Shown: positions 7,673-14,957 of the stretch, one piece after another
Layout: every line of letters starts with the position of its first letter
How positions within the stretch are numbered: position 1 is the stretch's first letter
NCBI GenBank assembly: GCA_037130015.1
Contig: JBAXTU010000012.1
Span: 1 to 27,891, forward strand
Origin: JBAXTU01 sp037130015
GTDB taxonomy: Bacteria > Patescibacteriota > Patescibacteriia > 2-01-FULL-39-33
Length of the DNA stretch: 27,891 nucleotides
Reading direction: 5' to 3'
Position numbers and translations under genes: made by a program
Notes under the pieces: model-generated
The model's database searches: none
What the model saw: only the letters and a program-made list of their open reading frames with translations
Told to the model about the DNA's origin: nothing

Positions 7673-9445
7673 ATGAACACAAATATTAGAAATTTCTGTA
7701 TTATCGCCCATATTGATCATGGCAAGTCCACCCTGGCTGACCGCATGCTTGAAATTACCGGCACTGTCAACAAAAGAGACATGAAAGAACAGCTTTTGGA
7801 TACCATGGACATTGAGCGCGAACGAGGCATCACCATCAAACTCCAGCCAGTACGCATGAATTATCATGATTATGAATTAAATCTCATTGACACTCCCGGT
7901 CATGTGGATTTTACTTATGAAGTTTCGCGCAGTCTCATGGCCGTAGAAGGCGCTTTATTACTTGTTGACTCAACTCAAGGCATTCAAGCCCAAACCTTGG
8001 CCAATTTGTATTTGGCTTTGGAAAATAATCTGACCATTATTCCGGTCATTAACAAAATTGACTTGCCAAATTCACAACCAGAAAAAACCGCCGAAGAAAT
8101 TATGAATCTGCTGGGCTGTGAGCGTGATGAAATTTTTTCAGCCTCTGGCAAGACCGGCCAAGGTGTGGCAGAAATTTTACAAGCAGTCATAGATAAAGTT
8201 CCAACTCCCAAACGAGATTCTGAAAAACCACTCAAAGCTTTAATTTTTGATTCCATCTATGACGAATATCGTGGCGTCATTGCTTTGGTGCGAATATTTG
8301 AAGGCAAAATTAATGGCGGACAAAAAATCAGATTTGTAGCCACTGACATGCCAGCCGAAGCATTGGAAGTGGGACATTTTTCTCCCAAGTATATCAAAGA
8401 CAAAGAAATGTTATCTGGCGAGGTTGGCTATATTGTCACAGGCCTGCATGATGTGGCTCAGTGTAAAGTCGGCGATACTATTACTCTGCTCAACGAAAAA
8501 GTTGAACCTTTGCCCGGCTACAAAGAAGTCAAACCCATGGTGTATGCCGGCGTCTTTTGCAAAGATGGCAGTGATTTTGGACGCTTGCGTGAAGCCATTG
8601 AAAAATTAAAATTAAATGATGCGGCTTTGGCTTATGAACCGGAAAATTCCCAAGCTTTGGGCTCGGGCTTTCGTTGCGGGTTTTTAGGATTACTTCATTT
8701 GGAAATTTTTCAAGAACGTCTGCGTCGTGAATTTAATTTAGATTTGGTGGTCACTATTCCGAGTGTGGCTTATCGCGCTTATTACAAAAATGGCAAAGTA
8801 GAAATGCTTTACAACCCATCAGCTTTTCCTGACAAAACATTTTTTGACAAGATTGAAGAGCCGGTCATGAAGCTGGATATTTTTACACCCAAAGATTATA
8901 TTGGTAGCATCATGCAACTTTCAGCCGAAAAAAGAGGGGAGTATCTTAATACTGAATATTTAGACGACAAACTAGCCATTTTGCATTATCATATTCCTTT
9001 GACTCAACTGATTGTGGATTTTTATGATAAACTAAAATCAATTTCAGCCGGCTATGCCTCTCTCAACTATGATTTTTTCGGTTATCAAAAAGTTGACGTG
9101 GTCAAAATGGAAATTTATGTGGCCGATGAAAAAGTAGAAGCCTTATCAGTTATTATTTATGAAGACTCGGCTTATCAAGCCGGCAAAAAAATCGTAGAAG
9201 TTTTAAAAGAAGCTTTGCCCCGACAGCAATTTGTGGTCAAAATTCAAGCGGCCATTGGTGGTAAGATAATCGCTGGAGAGAGAATTTCGGCTCTAAAAAA
9301 AGATGTCACGGCTCATATGTATGGTGGTGATTGGAGTCGCCGAGCCAAACTTCTAGACAAACAAAAGAAAGGCAAGAAAAAAATGATGGGCCTAGGCAAA
9401 GTGGATATTCCGCCAGAAGCCTTTTTAGCAGTTTTAAAAAGATAA
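7673..9445 (+). CDS. lepA: Elongation factor 4 (LepA), ribosome back-translocase GTPase
   Basis: LepA is a translational GTPase that binds the ribosome and promotes back-translocation. From ATG 7673 it is 590 residues, close to the family's ~598. Motifs: G1 AHIDHGKST (12-20), G2 around RGITI (51-55), G3 DTPGHVD (73-79) and G4 NKID (127-130). After the G domain come domains II and III, the EF-G-like domain V, and the LepA-specific C-terminal domain ending KMMGLGKVDIPPEAFLAVL. The frame stays open upstream to a TTG at 7649, but that codon overlaps the -10 box, while ATG 7673 gives the standard LepA N-terminus (NIRNFCIIAHIDHGKST). It is probably monocistronic from its own promoter. Confidence 0.97.
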   Translation: MNTNIRNFCIIAHIDHGKSTLADRMLEITGTVNKRDMKEQLLDTMDIERERGITIKLQPVRMNYHDYELNLIDTPGHVDFTYEVSRSLMAVEGALLLVDSTQGIQAQTLANLYLALENNLTIIPVINKIDLPNSQPEKTAEEIMNLLGCERDEIFSASGKTGQGVAEILQAVIDKVPTPKRDSEKPLKALIFDSIYDEYRGVIALVRIFEGKINGGQKIRFVATDMPAEALEVGHFSPKYIKDKEMLSGEVGYIVTGLHDVAQCKVGDTITLLNEKVEPLPGYKEVKPMVYAGVFCKDGSDFGRLREAIEKLKLNDAALAYEPENSQALGSGFRCGFLGLLHLEIFQERLRREFNLDLVVTIPSVAYRAYYKNGKVEMLYNPSAFPDKTFFDKIEEPVMKLDIFTPKDYIGSIMQLSAEKRGEYLNTEYLDDKLAILHYHIPLTQLIVDFYDKLKSISAGYASLNYDFFGYQKVDVVKMEIYVADEKVEALSVIIYEDSAYQAGKKIVEVLKEALPRQQFVVKIQAAIGGKIIAGERISALKKDVTAHMYGGDWSRRAKLLDKQKKGKKKMMGLGKVDIPPEAFLAVLKR

Positions 9446-9470
9446 AAAAATCAGCTACCGTAGCTGATTT
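9444..9470 (-). terminator. Hairpin terminator behind lepA, best oriented for the minus-strand transcript
   Basis: The 10-bp stem AAATCAGCTA (9448-9457) / TAGCTGATTT (9461-9470) has a CCG loop. Read on the minus strand it is followed by an uninterrupted run of seven Ts (9450 to 9444), the standard layout for ending the small minus-strand transcript. Read on the plus strand the U-tract is only TTTATAT, so it would end lepA less efficiently. Confidence 0.75.
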
Positions 9471-9484
9471 ATATCCTACTAAAT

Positions 9485-9560
9485 TGTCATTGCGAGCGCA
9501 TCCGCCAGCTGGCGGAGGAGTGTGGCAATCCCGTAGCAATAGAAATAACTCGGGATGACA
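9485..9560. repeat. MITE/REP-like intergenic palindromic element
   Basis: The element is bounded by 12-base imperfect terminal inverted repeats, TGTCATtgCGAG (9485-9496) and CTCGggATGACA (9549-9560), matching at 10 of 12 positions. Inside is a perfect 16-base palindrome TCCGCCAGCTGGCGGA (9501-9516) and the phrase GTGGCAATCCCG, whose ATCCCG pairs with CGGGAT near the right end. Its GC content is higher than that of its surroundings. Similar TGTCATTGCGAG...GGGATGACA elements recur in many bacterial genomes from memory; copy number could not be checked here. It lies in the 3' UTR of the small minus-strand gene. Confidence 0.7.
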
Positions 9561-9561
9561 T

Positions 9562-9675
9562 TTAACCAAACATTGGCAAGATAGTAAAAAAGATCATGGC
9601 CAAAATCATAAAACTGGCCAGAATACTCCAAGCAATTTTTATCAATCTTTTCTTTTTTATTTTTTTGAATTTCAT
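9562..9675 (-). CDS. 37-residue basic, single-span membrane peptide (leaderless)
   Basis: On the minus strand an ATG at 9675 opens 37 codons ending in TAA. The N-terminus is strongly basic (MKFKKIKKKRLIKIAW) and is followed by one hydrophobic helix (ILASFMILAMIFFTILPMFG). The gene is too short for ordinary callers, but its signals are the best in the window. A perfect TTGACA-N17-TATAAT promoter lies six bases before the ATG, and a hairpin with a seven-base U-run lies downstream at 9444-9470. Known peptides of this layout include small membrane regulators, type I toxins and membrane-active peptides; none can be assigned. The transcript would be about 230 bases and would carry the palindromic repeat. 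Confidence 0.75.
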   Translation of the reverse strand: MKFKKIKKKRLIKIAWSILASFMILAMIFFTILPMFG

Positions 9676-9681
9676 AAGTTA

Positions 9682-9710
9682 ATTATAAAGCAACAACTCA
9701 TAATTGTCAA
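9682..9710 (-). promoter_or_regulatory. Perfect-consensus sigma70-type promoter for the 37-residue peptide
   Basis: On the minus strand TTGACA (9710-9705), a 17-base spacer and TATAAT (9687-9682) match the consensus at all 12 positions. It is the only perfect promoter seen. The predicted start is position 9675, the A of the ATG. It overlaps the region just upstream of the plus-strand gene at 9714, so the two units may interfere. Confidence 0.85.
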
Positions 9711-9713
9711 AAT

Positions 9714-10403
9714 ATGAACGCCATAATTTTATGCGGGGGATTGTCCACTCGCCTGGGAGAAATAACCAAATCAATACCCAAAACCCTTTTGGAAATTAAA
9801 GACCGGACCGTTTTGGACTGGCAATTGGAAAAAATAAAAAGCGCTGGCATCAATGAAGTGGTTTTGGCGGCCGGACATTTATCTGAAGAATTAAAAAAAG
9901 AAGTCGGCTATCAAAAAAACGGGGTCAAGATTATCTATGCAGTGGAGCCGGAAAGACTAGGCACTGGTGGAGCCATCAAATTTGCTTGGAGTTTTGTAAA
10001 TAACCCTGACGAACCAGTTTTAATTTTAAACGGCGATATTTTATCAGCCATTGATTTGTCAGAAATGATAAAATGTTTAAGACCTGAGAGCGAAGGAATT
10101 ATTTTGGGCGCCAAGGTTGAAGATGGGACCACTTATGGCACGCTTGATTTTGATAATAATAATCACTTGCTGGCCTTCAGAGAAAAAGAAGGCTTGTCTC
10201 AGCCCGGCTATATCAATGGCGGTTTTTATTTGTTTAATCCTAAAACTAGAAAATATTTTGAAGATATTGTAGAAACAAAATTCAGCATTGAATATGATGT
10301 TTTTCCCAAGATGACAGACCTTGATGTTTACGCTTCTGATCAGTCATGGATAGATGTGGGCGTGCCAGAGAGACTGGAATGGGCTAGAAATAATTGGCAA
10401 TAA
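9714..10403 (+). CDS. Sugar-1-phosphate nucleotidyltransferase (NDP-sugar pyrophosphorylase)
   Basis: This 229-residue GT-A-fold enzyme transfers a nucleotide monophosphate to a sugar-1-phosphate, producing an NDP-sugar for glycan synthesis. It shows the signature LCGGLSTRLGEITKSIPKTL (6-25), the substrate loop GTGGAIK (83-89), LNGDILS with the metal-binding D108, then YINGGFYLF, and the closing SWIDVGVPERLEWA. The short length without a C-terminal hexapeptide domain resembles the HddC (heptose-1-phosphate guanylyltransferase) and RmlA-like short forms, but base and sugar specificity cannot be told. recJ begins two bases after its stop, so it leads an operon of unrelated function (recJ, RNase HI). 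No Shine-Dalgarno is present. Confidence 0.88.
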   Translation: MNAIILCGGLSTRLGEITKSIPKTLLEIKDRTVLDWQLEKIKSAGINEVVLAAGHLSEELKKEVGYQKNGVKIIYAVEPERLGTGGAIKFAWSFVNNPDEPVLILNGDILSAIDLSEMIKCLRPESEGIILGAKVEDGTTYGTLDFDNNNHLLAFREKEGLSQPGYINGGFYLFNPKTRKYFEDIVETKFSIEYDVFPKMTDLDVYASDQSWIDVGVPERLEWARNNWQ

Positions 10404-10405
10404 AA

Positions 10406-12151
10406 ATGAAAGAAAAAAAATGGCAAATATCACCAAAAATAGATCAAGAACTATTGGAAAAATTTCCAGAAATCAATAGTTTGATTTTGCAATTGTTAAA
10501 TAATAGAAATATTAAAACTCAAAAAGACATTGACGCTTTTTTAAATCCCAATTATGACGAGCAAGTAGCTGATCCTTATCTATTTAAAGACATGACCAAA
10601 GCTGTAGAACGTCTGATGATGGCCATTCATAACCATGAAAAGGTGATGATTTATGGTGACTACGATGCGGACGGTGTTTGTTCTACTGTAATTTTATATC
10701 AAACGCTAAAAGCGTTGGGATTAGATTTGGATATTTATATTCCTTTCCGTGAAAGCGAAGGTTATGGCTTGAACACCAAAATTGTTCAGCAGATTATTAA
10801 CCAAGGATTCAAACTTATTATCACAGTTGACTGCGGAGTTTCCAACAAAAAAGAAATTGATATTTTTAATGAGAGCGAAGTTGATGTGATTATCCTTGAT
10901 CACCATGACGAACCACTAGAACTGCCATCAGCTTTAGCCATTATTAATCCATCGCTCAAAAATTCAGGTTATCCGCCAAATAGGCTTTGTGGCGCTGGCG
11001 TGGTTTTTAAATTTGTTCAAGCTATTATTATTCATCAAGAAAAAGAAGATAGCCCCATCAAACTGCCGTTTGGTTTTGAGAAATGGTTATTGGATTTGGT
11101 AGCAATTGCCACTATTGGCGATATTGTACCACTCATCAATGAAAACAGAATTTTGGTCAAATATGGACTGACCGTACTGGCCAAAACCAAAAATTTGGGA
11201 TTAATAAAGCTAATGGAAGTTGTTAATAATCAATATGGACAACTAGACTCGGAATATGTGGGTTGGCGACTGGTTCCGCGACTCAACGCCGCTGGTAGGG
11301 TAAACCATGCCAATGTTTCTTTTAATCTACTAGTCAGCTCTACCGAAGAAGAAGCTGAAAAATGGGCCAAAACTCTGGATGATAATAATAAACAACGACA
11401 ACAACTCACGGAAAAAATGCTCTCCGATGCACTCAGTCAAATAGGGGAGCCGACCGATGAACAAAAAATCTTAATAGCTATTGGCGACTCTTGGCCAGCT
11501 GGAGTGGTCGGATTAGTAGCCGGAAAAATGTGCGACCGTTTTGCCCGTCCAGCTTTGATTTTTGGTCGGAGCACAACAGACGAAGGAGAAATAAAATACA
11601 CTGGCTCTGGCAGGAGCATTGCCGGTTTTGATGTCACACAGGCACTCAAAGATTGCCACGAATATATTCTGCGTTTTGGCGGACATCCACAGGCTTGCGG
11701 ACTCACTATTATGGGTGATGAAAATTTTGAAAAATTCAAAACCAAAATTTCTGCCCTGGCTAGTGAACGCCTAATCAATATTGATTTATCAAAAGTACTA
11801 GCTATTGACGCCGAAATAAAACTAAAAGACATTTCTTGGGAAGCGATCAATGAACTGCAAAAATTTGAACCATATGGCGAAGGCAACCGCGAGCCTTTAT
11901 TTTCTGCTTATAATTTAAATATTGAACAAATACAAACAGTGGGCAATGATGGCAAGCATCTAAAAGTTTTGGTCAGCCAAGACAGTGTGCCGGAATTTCA
12001 CAAGCTTATCGGATTCTCTTTCGGCGAGTGGTGTGCTAAACTTAATATTGGAGACAAGATTGATATTGTATTTGAACTAGGCATCAATGAATGGAATGGC
12101 AATCGCGAAATTCAACTCAAAATTGAAGATTTAAAAATAAGTGAAAAATAA
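10406..12151 (+). CDS. recJ: Single-stranded-DNA-specific exonuclease RecJ
   Basis: RecJ degrades single-stranded DNA 5' to 3' in recombination and mismatch repair. From ATG 10406 it is 581 residues, normal for the family. DHH-phosphoesterase motifs are present: YGDYDADGVCS (83-93), VDCGVS (141-146), DHH (165-167), and ATIGDIVPL further on. The DHHA1 domain with GGHPQACG and an OB-like C-terminal part follow. The frame extends upstream to a TTG (10394) inside the preceding gene, but ATG 10406, two bases after the nucleotidyltransferase stop (10401-10403), is the natural start. All catalytic aspartates and histidines seen are intact. Confidence 0.96.
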   Translation: MKEKKWQISPKIDQELLEKFPEINSLILQLLNNRNIKTQKDIDAFLNPNYDEQVADPYLFKDMTKAVERLMMAIHNHEKVMIYGDYDADGVCSTVILYQTLKALGLDLDIYIPFRESEGYGLNTKIVQQIINQGFKLIITVDCGVSNKKEIDIFNESEVDVIILDHHDEPLELPSALAIINPSLKNSGYPPNRLCGAGVVFKFVQAIIIHQEKEDSPIKLPFGFEKWLLDLVAIATIGDIVPLINENRILVKYGLTVLAKTKNLGLIKLMEVVNNQYGQLDSEYVGWRLVPRLNAAGRVNHANVSFNLLVSSTEEEAEKWAKTLDDNNKQRQQLTEKMLSDALSQIGEPTDEQKILIAIGDSWPAGVVGLVAGKMCDRFARPALIFGRSTTDEGEIKYTGSGRSIAGFDVTQALKDCHEYILRFGGHPQACGLTIMGDENFEKFKTKISALASERLINIDLSKVLAIDAEIKLKDISWEAINELQKFEPYGEGNREPLFSAYNLNIEQIQTVGNDGKHLKVLVSQDSVPEFHKLIGFSFGEWCAKLNIGDKIDIVFELGINEWNGNREIQLKIEDLKISEK

Positions 12152-12156
12152 ATTGT

Positions 12157-12552
12157 ATGGCCAAAGCCACTCTTCATACCGATGGCGGAGCGCGCGGTAA
12201 TCCTGGTCCAGCTGGTATTGGCGCGGTCCTAAATATTGACGGCGAAAAAAAATTCTACAAAAAATATATCGGCGAAACCACCAACAACCAAGCTGAATAT
12301 CAAGCTTTGATTTTGGGACTCACCAAAGCCGAAGAGCTTGGTATTCAAGAAATTGATTGTTTGCTTGATTCTGAACTAGTAGTCAAACAACTAAACAGGC
12401 AATACAAAGTCAAAGATGCTGGCTTGGCCATTTTGTTCGTCAAAGTCTGGAATTTGGCGCAAAAATTCAAATCTATTTCTTTTAAACATATTTATCGCGA
12501 AAACAACAAAGAGGCTGACGCCCTGGTCAACCAAGCTATTGACGAAAAATAA
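12157..12552 (+). CDS. rnhA: Ribonuclease HI family protein
   Basis: RNase H cleaves the RNA strand of RNA-DNA hybrids. The 131-residue protein keeps the four acidic active-site positions: D9 in HTDGGARGNPGPAG, E47 in NNQAEYQAL, D71 in LLDSELVVKQL and D121 in EADALVNQA. The compact length and TDGGARGNPG start fit the RNase HI group that lacks the basic handle. It follows recJ after five bases without a Shine-Dalgarno and is probably the last gene of the 9714-12552 operon. The next gene has its own promoter. Confidence 0.93.
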   Translation: MAKATLHTDGGARGNPGPAGIGAVLNIDGEKKFYKKYIGETTNNQAEYQALILGLTKAEELGIQEIDCLLDSELVVKQLNRQYKVKDAGLAILFVKVWNLAQKFKSISFKHIYRENNKEADALVNQAIDEK

Positions 12553-12561
12553 TAAAAAATA

Positions 12562-12570
12562 TGGTATAAT
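12562..12570 (+). promoter_or_regulatory. Extended -10 promoter, predicted leaderless start of the envelope operon
   Basis: TGGTATAAT combines the extended -10 TG with a perfect TATAAT (12565-12570). Six bases (GACAAT) separate it from the ATG at 12577. No convincing -35 is present at 16-18 bases, which is normal for extended -10 promoters. Confidence 0.7.
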
Positions 12571-12576
12571 GACAAT

Positions 12577-13425
12577 ATGTCTGAAACCTTATCACAAAAA
12601 TTCAACGAAAAAGAATTAAAATTAAGTTATTGGTTTAACAATAATAAATTTTTGTTGCGTAAACAGTTCACTATTTTTTTAATTTTTGTTTGTTTGGGAT
12701 TATTTGCTTTTATTGCTTGGCAGTCTTTTTTTTATTCTTTCAACTACCAACGAGACGAAATTAATTTGCACAACCTGGCATTATTAAATAATCCTTCCTC
12801 AAATTATTTAAATATCAATCAACCAGCCAACTTGCAAATTTCTACAGTCCAAGCTTTATCTGGCCGAGATGAAGGCTATGATTTGGCAGCCATGATTGCC
12901 AACCCTAATAAAAACTGGTTAGCAACTTTTGATTTTGCTTTTACAGGTGCGAATACTAGCACTCATTGGCGTCAAGGTTTTACCCTACCAAGTGAACAAA
13001 AATATCTGATGGATTTTGGCATTAACAGTGGACCAACTTTGGAAATTAAAAATATTAAATGGGAAAAGTTAAATAACTATCAACAGTTGTATAAAAAACG
13101 CTACAACTTTATAGTTGTAAGTCAAGATTTTAAACCCACAGCCAGCTCCAGTGAGCCTAGTCGCGCTAATTTAGTTATTACTAACAATTCAGCTTACAGC
13201 TATTGGAATGTAGAAGTAAAAATCTATCTTTACAGTGCCAGTAATTTAGTCTCTGACAATGCTATTACTGTCAATGAATGGCCGGCCGGAGAAACTAAAA
13301 ATTTACAATTATCTTGGAATAACAATCTGCCAAGAATAGATAGTATGGATACTTTCGTAGAAGTAAATTTTCTGGATCCTCACAATATCAAACCGCCGAC
13401 AGGACAAAACTTAATAGACAGATAG
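12577..13425 (+). CDS. Unknown single-pass membrane protein with extracytoplasmic domain
   Basis: The function is not recognised. The 282-residue protein has a polar cytoplasmic N-terminus, one membrane span at about residues 31-53 (TIFLIFVCLGLFAFIAW) and a ~225-residue outer part rich in beta-strand, Asn, Ser and aromatic residues, with no cysteine. The stretch LVITNNSAYSYWNVEVKIYL and the later WPAGETKNLQLSW read like an immunoglobulin-like or FxLYD-type beta-sandwich, which is inference from pattern only. It starts a probable operon with the next membrane protein, a WecG/TagA glycosyltransferase and gltX. The start is fixed by a TATAAT box six bases upstream. Confidence 0.8.
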   Translation: MSETLSQKFNEKELKLSYWFNNNKFLLRKQFTIFLIFVCLGLFAFIAWQSFFYSFNYQRDEINLHNLALLNNPSSNYLNINQPANLQISTVQALSGRDEGYDLAAMIANPNKNWLATFDFAFTGANTSTHWRQGFTLPSEQKYLMDFGINSGPTLEIKNIKWEKLNNYQQLYKKRYNFIVVSQDFKPTASSSEPSRANLVITNNSAYSYWNVEVKIYLYSASNLVSDNAITVNEWPAGETKNLQLSWNNNLPRIDSMDTFVEVNFLDPHNIKPPTGQNLIDR

Positions 13426-13430
13426 TATTT

Positions 13431-14201
13431 ATGCGAATAGAAGAAGAAATTATTACACCAATCCAGAATACCACGACAAATTTCAACTCAGCTCCAATCA
13501 AGCAGGGTGGCGGTTGCCGTAGATTTTTGGTAGCTGTTTTTTTGGCTTTTACGGTAATAATAGTAGCTGTTTATGTTTTAATAAAACTAGCTATTGGACC
13601 AGTTATTCAAATAGTTGATGCTGTGCCAGCTGATTTTCCGCAAGAACTATCCTGGCTTGATTTTAATAAGGCCACTATTAGTGTCCAACCAGAACAAGCT
13701 AGAGAAAAAATATTAAACATACTCAAATTAGTTCCTGACCAAGCACTAGGCTGGCTAGCTAATTCCTCGGCTTTCCGTTCAAAAATTCTAGCTTCATTCC
13801 AAGATAAAATACAATTGCCAGCTGATTTTTCAGTAGCTGATCTCAAAAAAACATTGGCTTCAACAGATCTAAGCCAAGTTAAAACCGTTTCCTTGTCGTG
13901 GGACTCAATGCAAGGCGCCAAAGAATCAATAGAAAGCCTATATAAACAAGAATTAGCCAAAAATGGCTTTCAATATAAAGAAAATTTAGGCGACTACAAT
14001 ATTGATTTAAGTTTTTGGAAAGATGATGTATTTGGTTTTGCAGTTTTTAATGATATTAATCAGATCACCACTTCCAGCCAAATCAAAATGGTGGTTAACT
14101 ATTTAAAAGATAATATTGTGCCAAAATTATATCCACCAGAATCTTATCCATCATCAACCGACTCGCTTATAGAGCCAATTACTAGTTCAACTGTTCAATA
14201 A
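13431..14201 (+). CDS. Unknown single-pass membrane protein
   Basis: The function is not recognised. It has 256 residues: a ~31-residue cytoplasmic tail, one span at about 32-53 (FLVAVFLAFTVIIVAVYVL) and an outer domain with no cysteine and with alternating helical and strand segments. Part of the outer domain (KTVSLSWDSMQGAKESIESL, then YKQELAKNGFQYKE) has the look of a domain that compares residual terms between strands and helices. The C-terminus is Ser/Pro/Thr-rich. It starts five bases after the preceding gene with no Shine-Dalgarno. The neighbours suggest a cell-envelope role, which remains inference. Confidence 0.8.
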   Translation: MRIEEEIITPIQNTTTNFNSAPIKQGGGCRRFLVAVFLAFTVIIVAVYVLIKLAIGPVIQIVDAVPADFPQELSWLDFNKATISVQPEQAREKILNILKLVPDQALGWLANSSAFRSKILASFQDKIQLPADFSVADLKKTLASTDLSQVKTVSLSWDSMQGAKESIESLYKQELAKNGFQYKENLGDYNIDLSFWKDDVFGFAVFNDINQITTSSQIKMVVNYLKDNIVPKLYPPESYPSSTDSLIEPITSSTVQ

Positions 14202-14204
14202 AAT

Positions 14205-14957
14205 ATGAAAATTGAAATATTAGGAGTAAAAATAAATATAATAGATTTTGAAGAAGCCATTAAAAAAATTGAGGAATTTTTGCTCTCTGATTCTTCACAC
14301 CAGGTGGCCACAATTAATCCTGAATTTGTCTTGTCGGCTCAAAAAAATAATGACTTTAAAACAATTTTAAACAATGCTGATTTGGCAACTTGCGACGGAG
14401 CAGGTCTTAGTTGGGCTGGAAATTTTCTTTATTGCGCCAAAATGCCACGAGTGACTGGCGTTGATTTGACTGAAAAATTATTTGTGCAACCATTATCAAA
14501 CTCAAAAATATATCTACTAGGTGGTGATGACGAGGTGGCAAAAGCAGTAAAAGACAAATATCTTGATGCTCCTATAGTCGGTGCTGAAAATGGGGGACAA
14601 ATAAAAACTGGAAGCTATTTGCTGGAAAATAATAAAGAAGTATTAAGTCGTATCAATCAAAGCAGAGCCAATATTTTATTGGTGGCTTTTGGTCAGATCA
14701 AACAAGAAATGTGGATAGCTAATAATTTAAAATTTTTGCCAAACATCAGGGTGGCCATTGGCATTGGCGGGACTTTTGATTATTTATCAGGACGAGTCAA
14801 AAGAGCGCCGGCCTGGATGAGACACCTGGGTCTGGAATGGCTGTTCAGATTATTACACCAACCCAAAAGAATAACTAGAATTTTTAAAGCAACTATTTTC
14901 TTTGTTTATAAAATAGTTAGAGAAAGACTAAAAATTAAAAAAACTTGCCATGTTTAA
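14205..14957 (+). CDS. WecG/TagA/CpsF-family glycosyltransferase (GT26)
   Basis: Enzymes of this family add an N-acetylhexosamine-type sugar to an undecaprenyl-linked precursor during wall teichoic acid or enterobacterial common antigen synthesis. In this 250-residue protein the conserved ATINPEF (residues 35-41, T36) and ATCDGAGLSWAG (61-72) match the TagA active site, where D64 corresponds to the catalytic aspartate. The later VAFGQIKQEMWI and GIGGTFDYLSGRVKRAPAWMRHLGLEWLFRL are further hallmarks. The basic C-terminal tail is where the family contacts the membrane. It starts three bases after the previous gene and overlaps gltX by eight bases, suggesting translational coupling. The sugar and acceptor are unknown. 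Confidence 0.92.
   Translation: MKIEILGVKINIIDFEEAIKKIEEFLLSDSSHQVATINPEFVLSAQKNNDFKTILNNADLATCDGAGLSWAGNFLYCAKMPRVTGVDLTEKLFVQPLSNSKIYLLGGDDEVAKAVKDKYLDAPIVGAENGGQIKTGSYLLENNKEVLSRINQSRANILLVAFGQIKQEMWIANNLKFLPNIRVAIGIGGTFDYLSGRVKRAPAWMRHLGLEWLFRLLHQPKRITRIFKATIFFVYKIVRERLKIKKTCHV

Noticed and set aside
9306..9569. Frames on both strands (75-87 codons) crossing the lepA end and the palindromic element
   Set aside because: They consist of lepA antisense or off-frame sequence fused to a palindromic repeat. The repeat and terminator explain this stretch better.
10394..10405. TTG start for RecJ inside the upstream nucleotidyltransferase gene
   Set aside because: ATG 10406 follows the upstream stop by two bases and begins the normal protein. 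The TTG adds only four residues of no family match.
11437..11886. 149-codon minus-strand frame inside recJ
   Set aside because: It is antisense to the conserved RecJ C-terminal region, with low-complexity Ser/Pro translation and no start signal.
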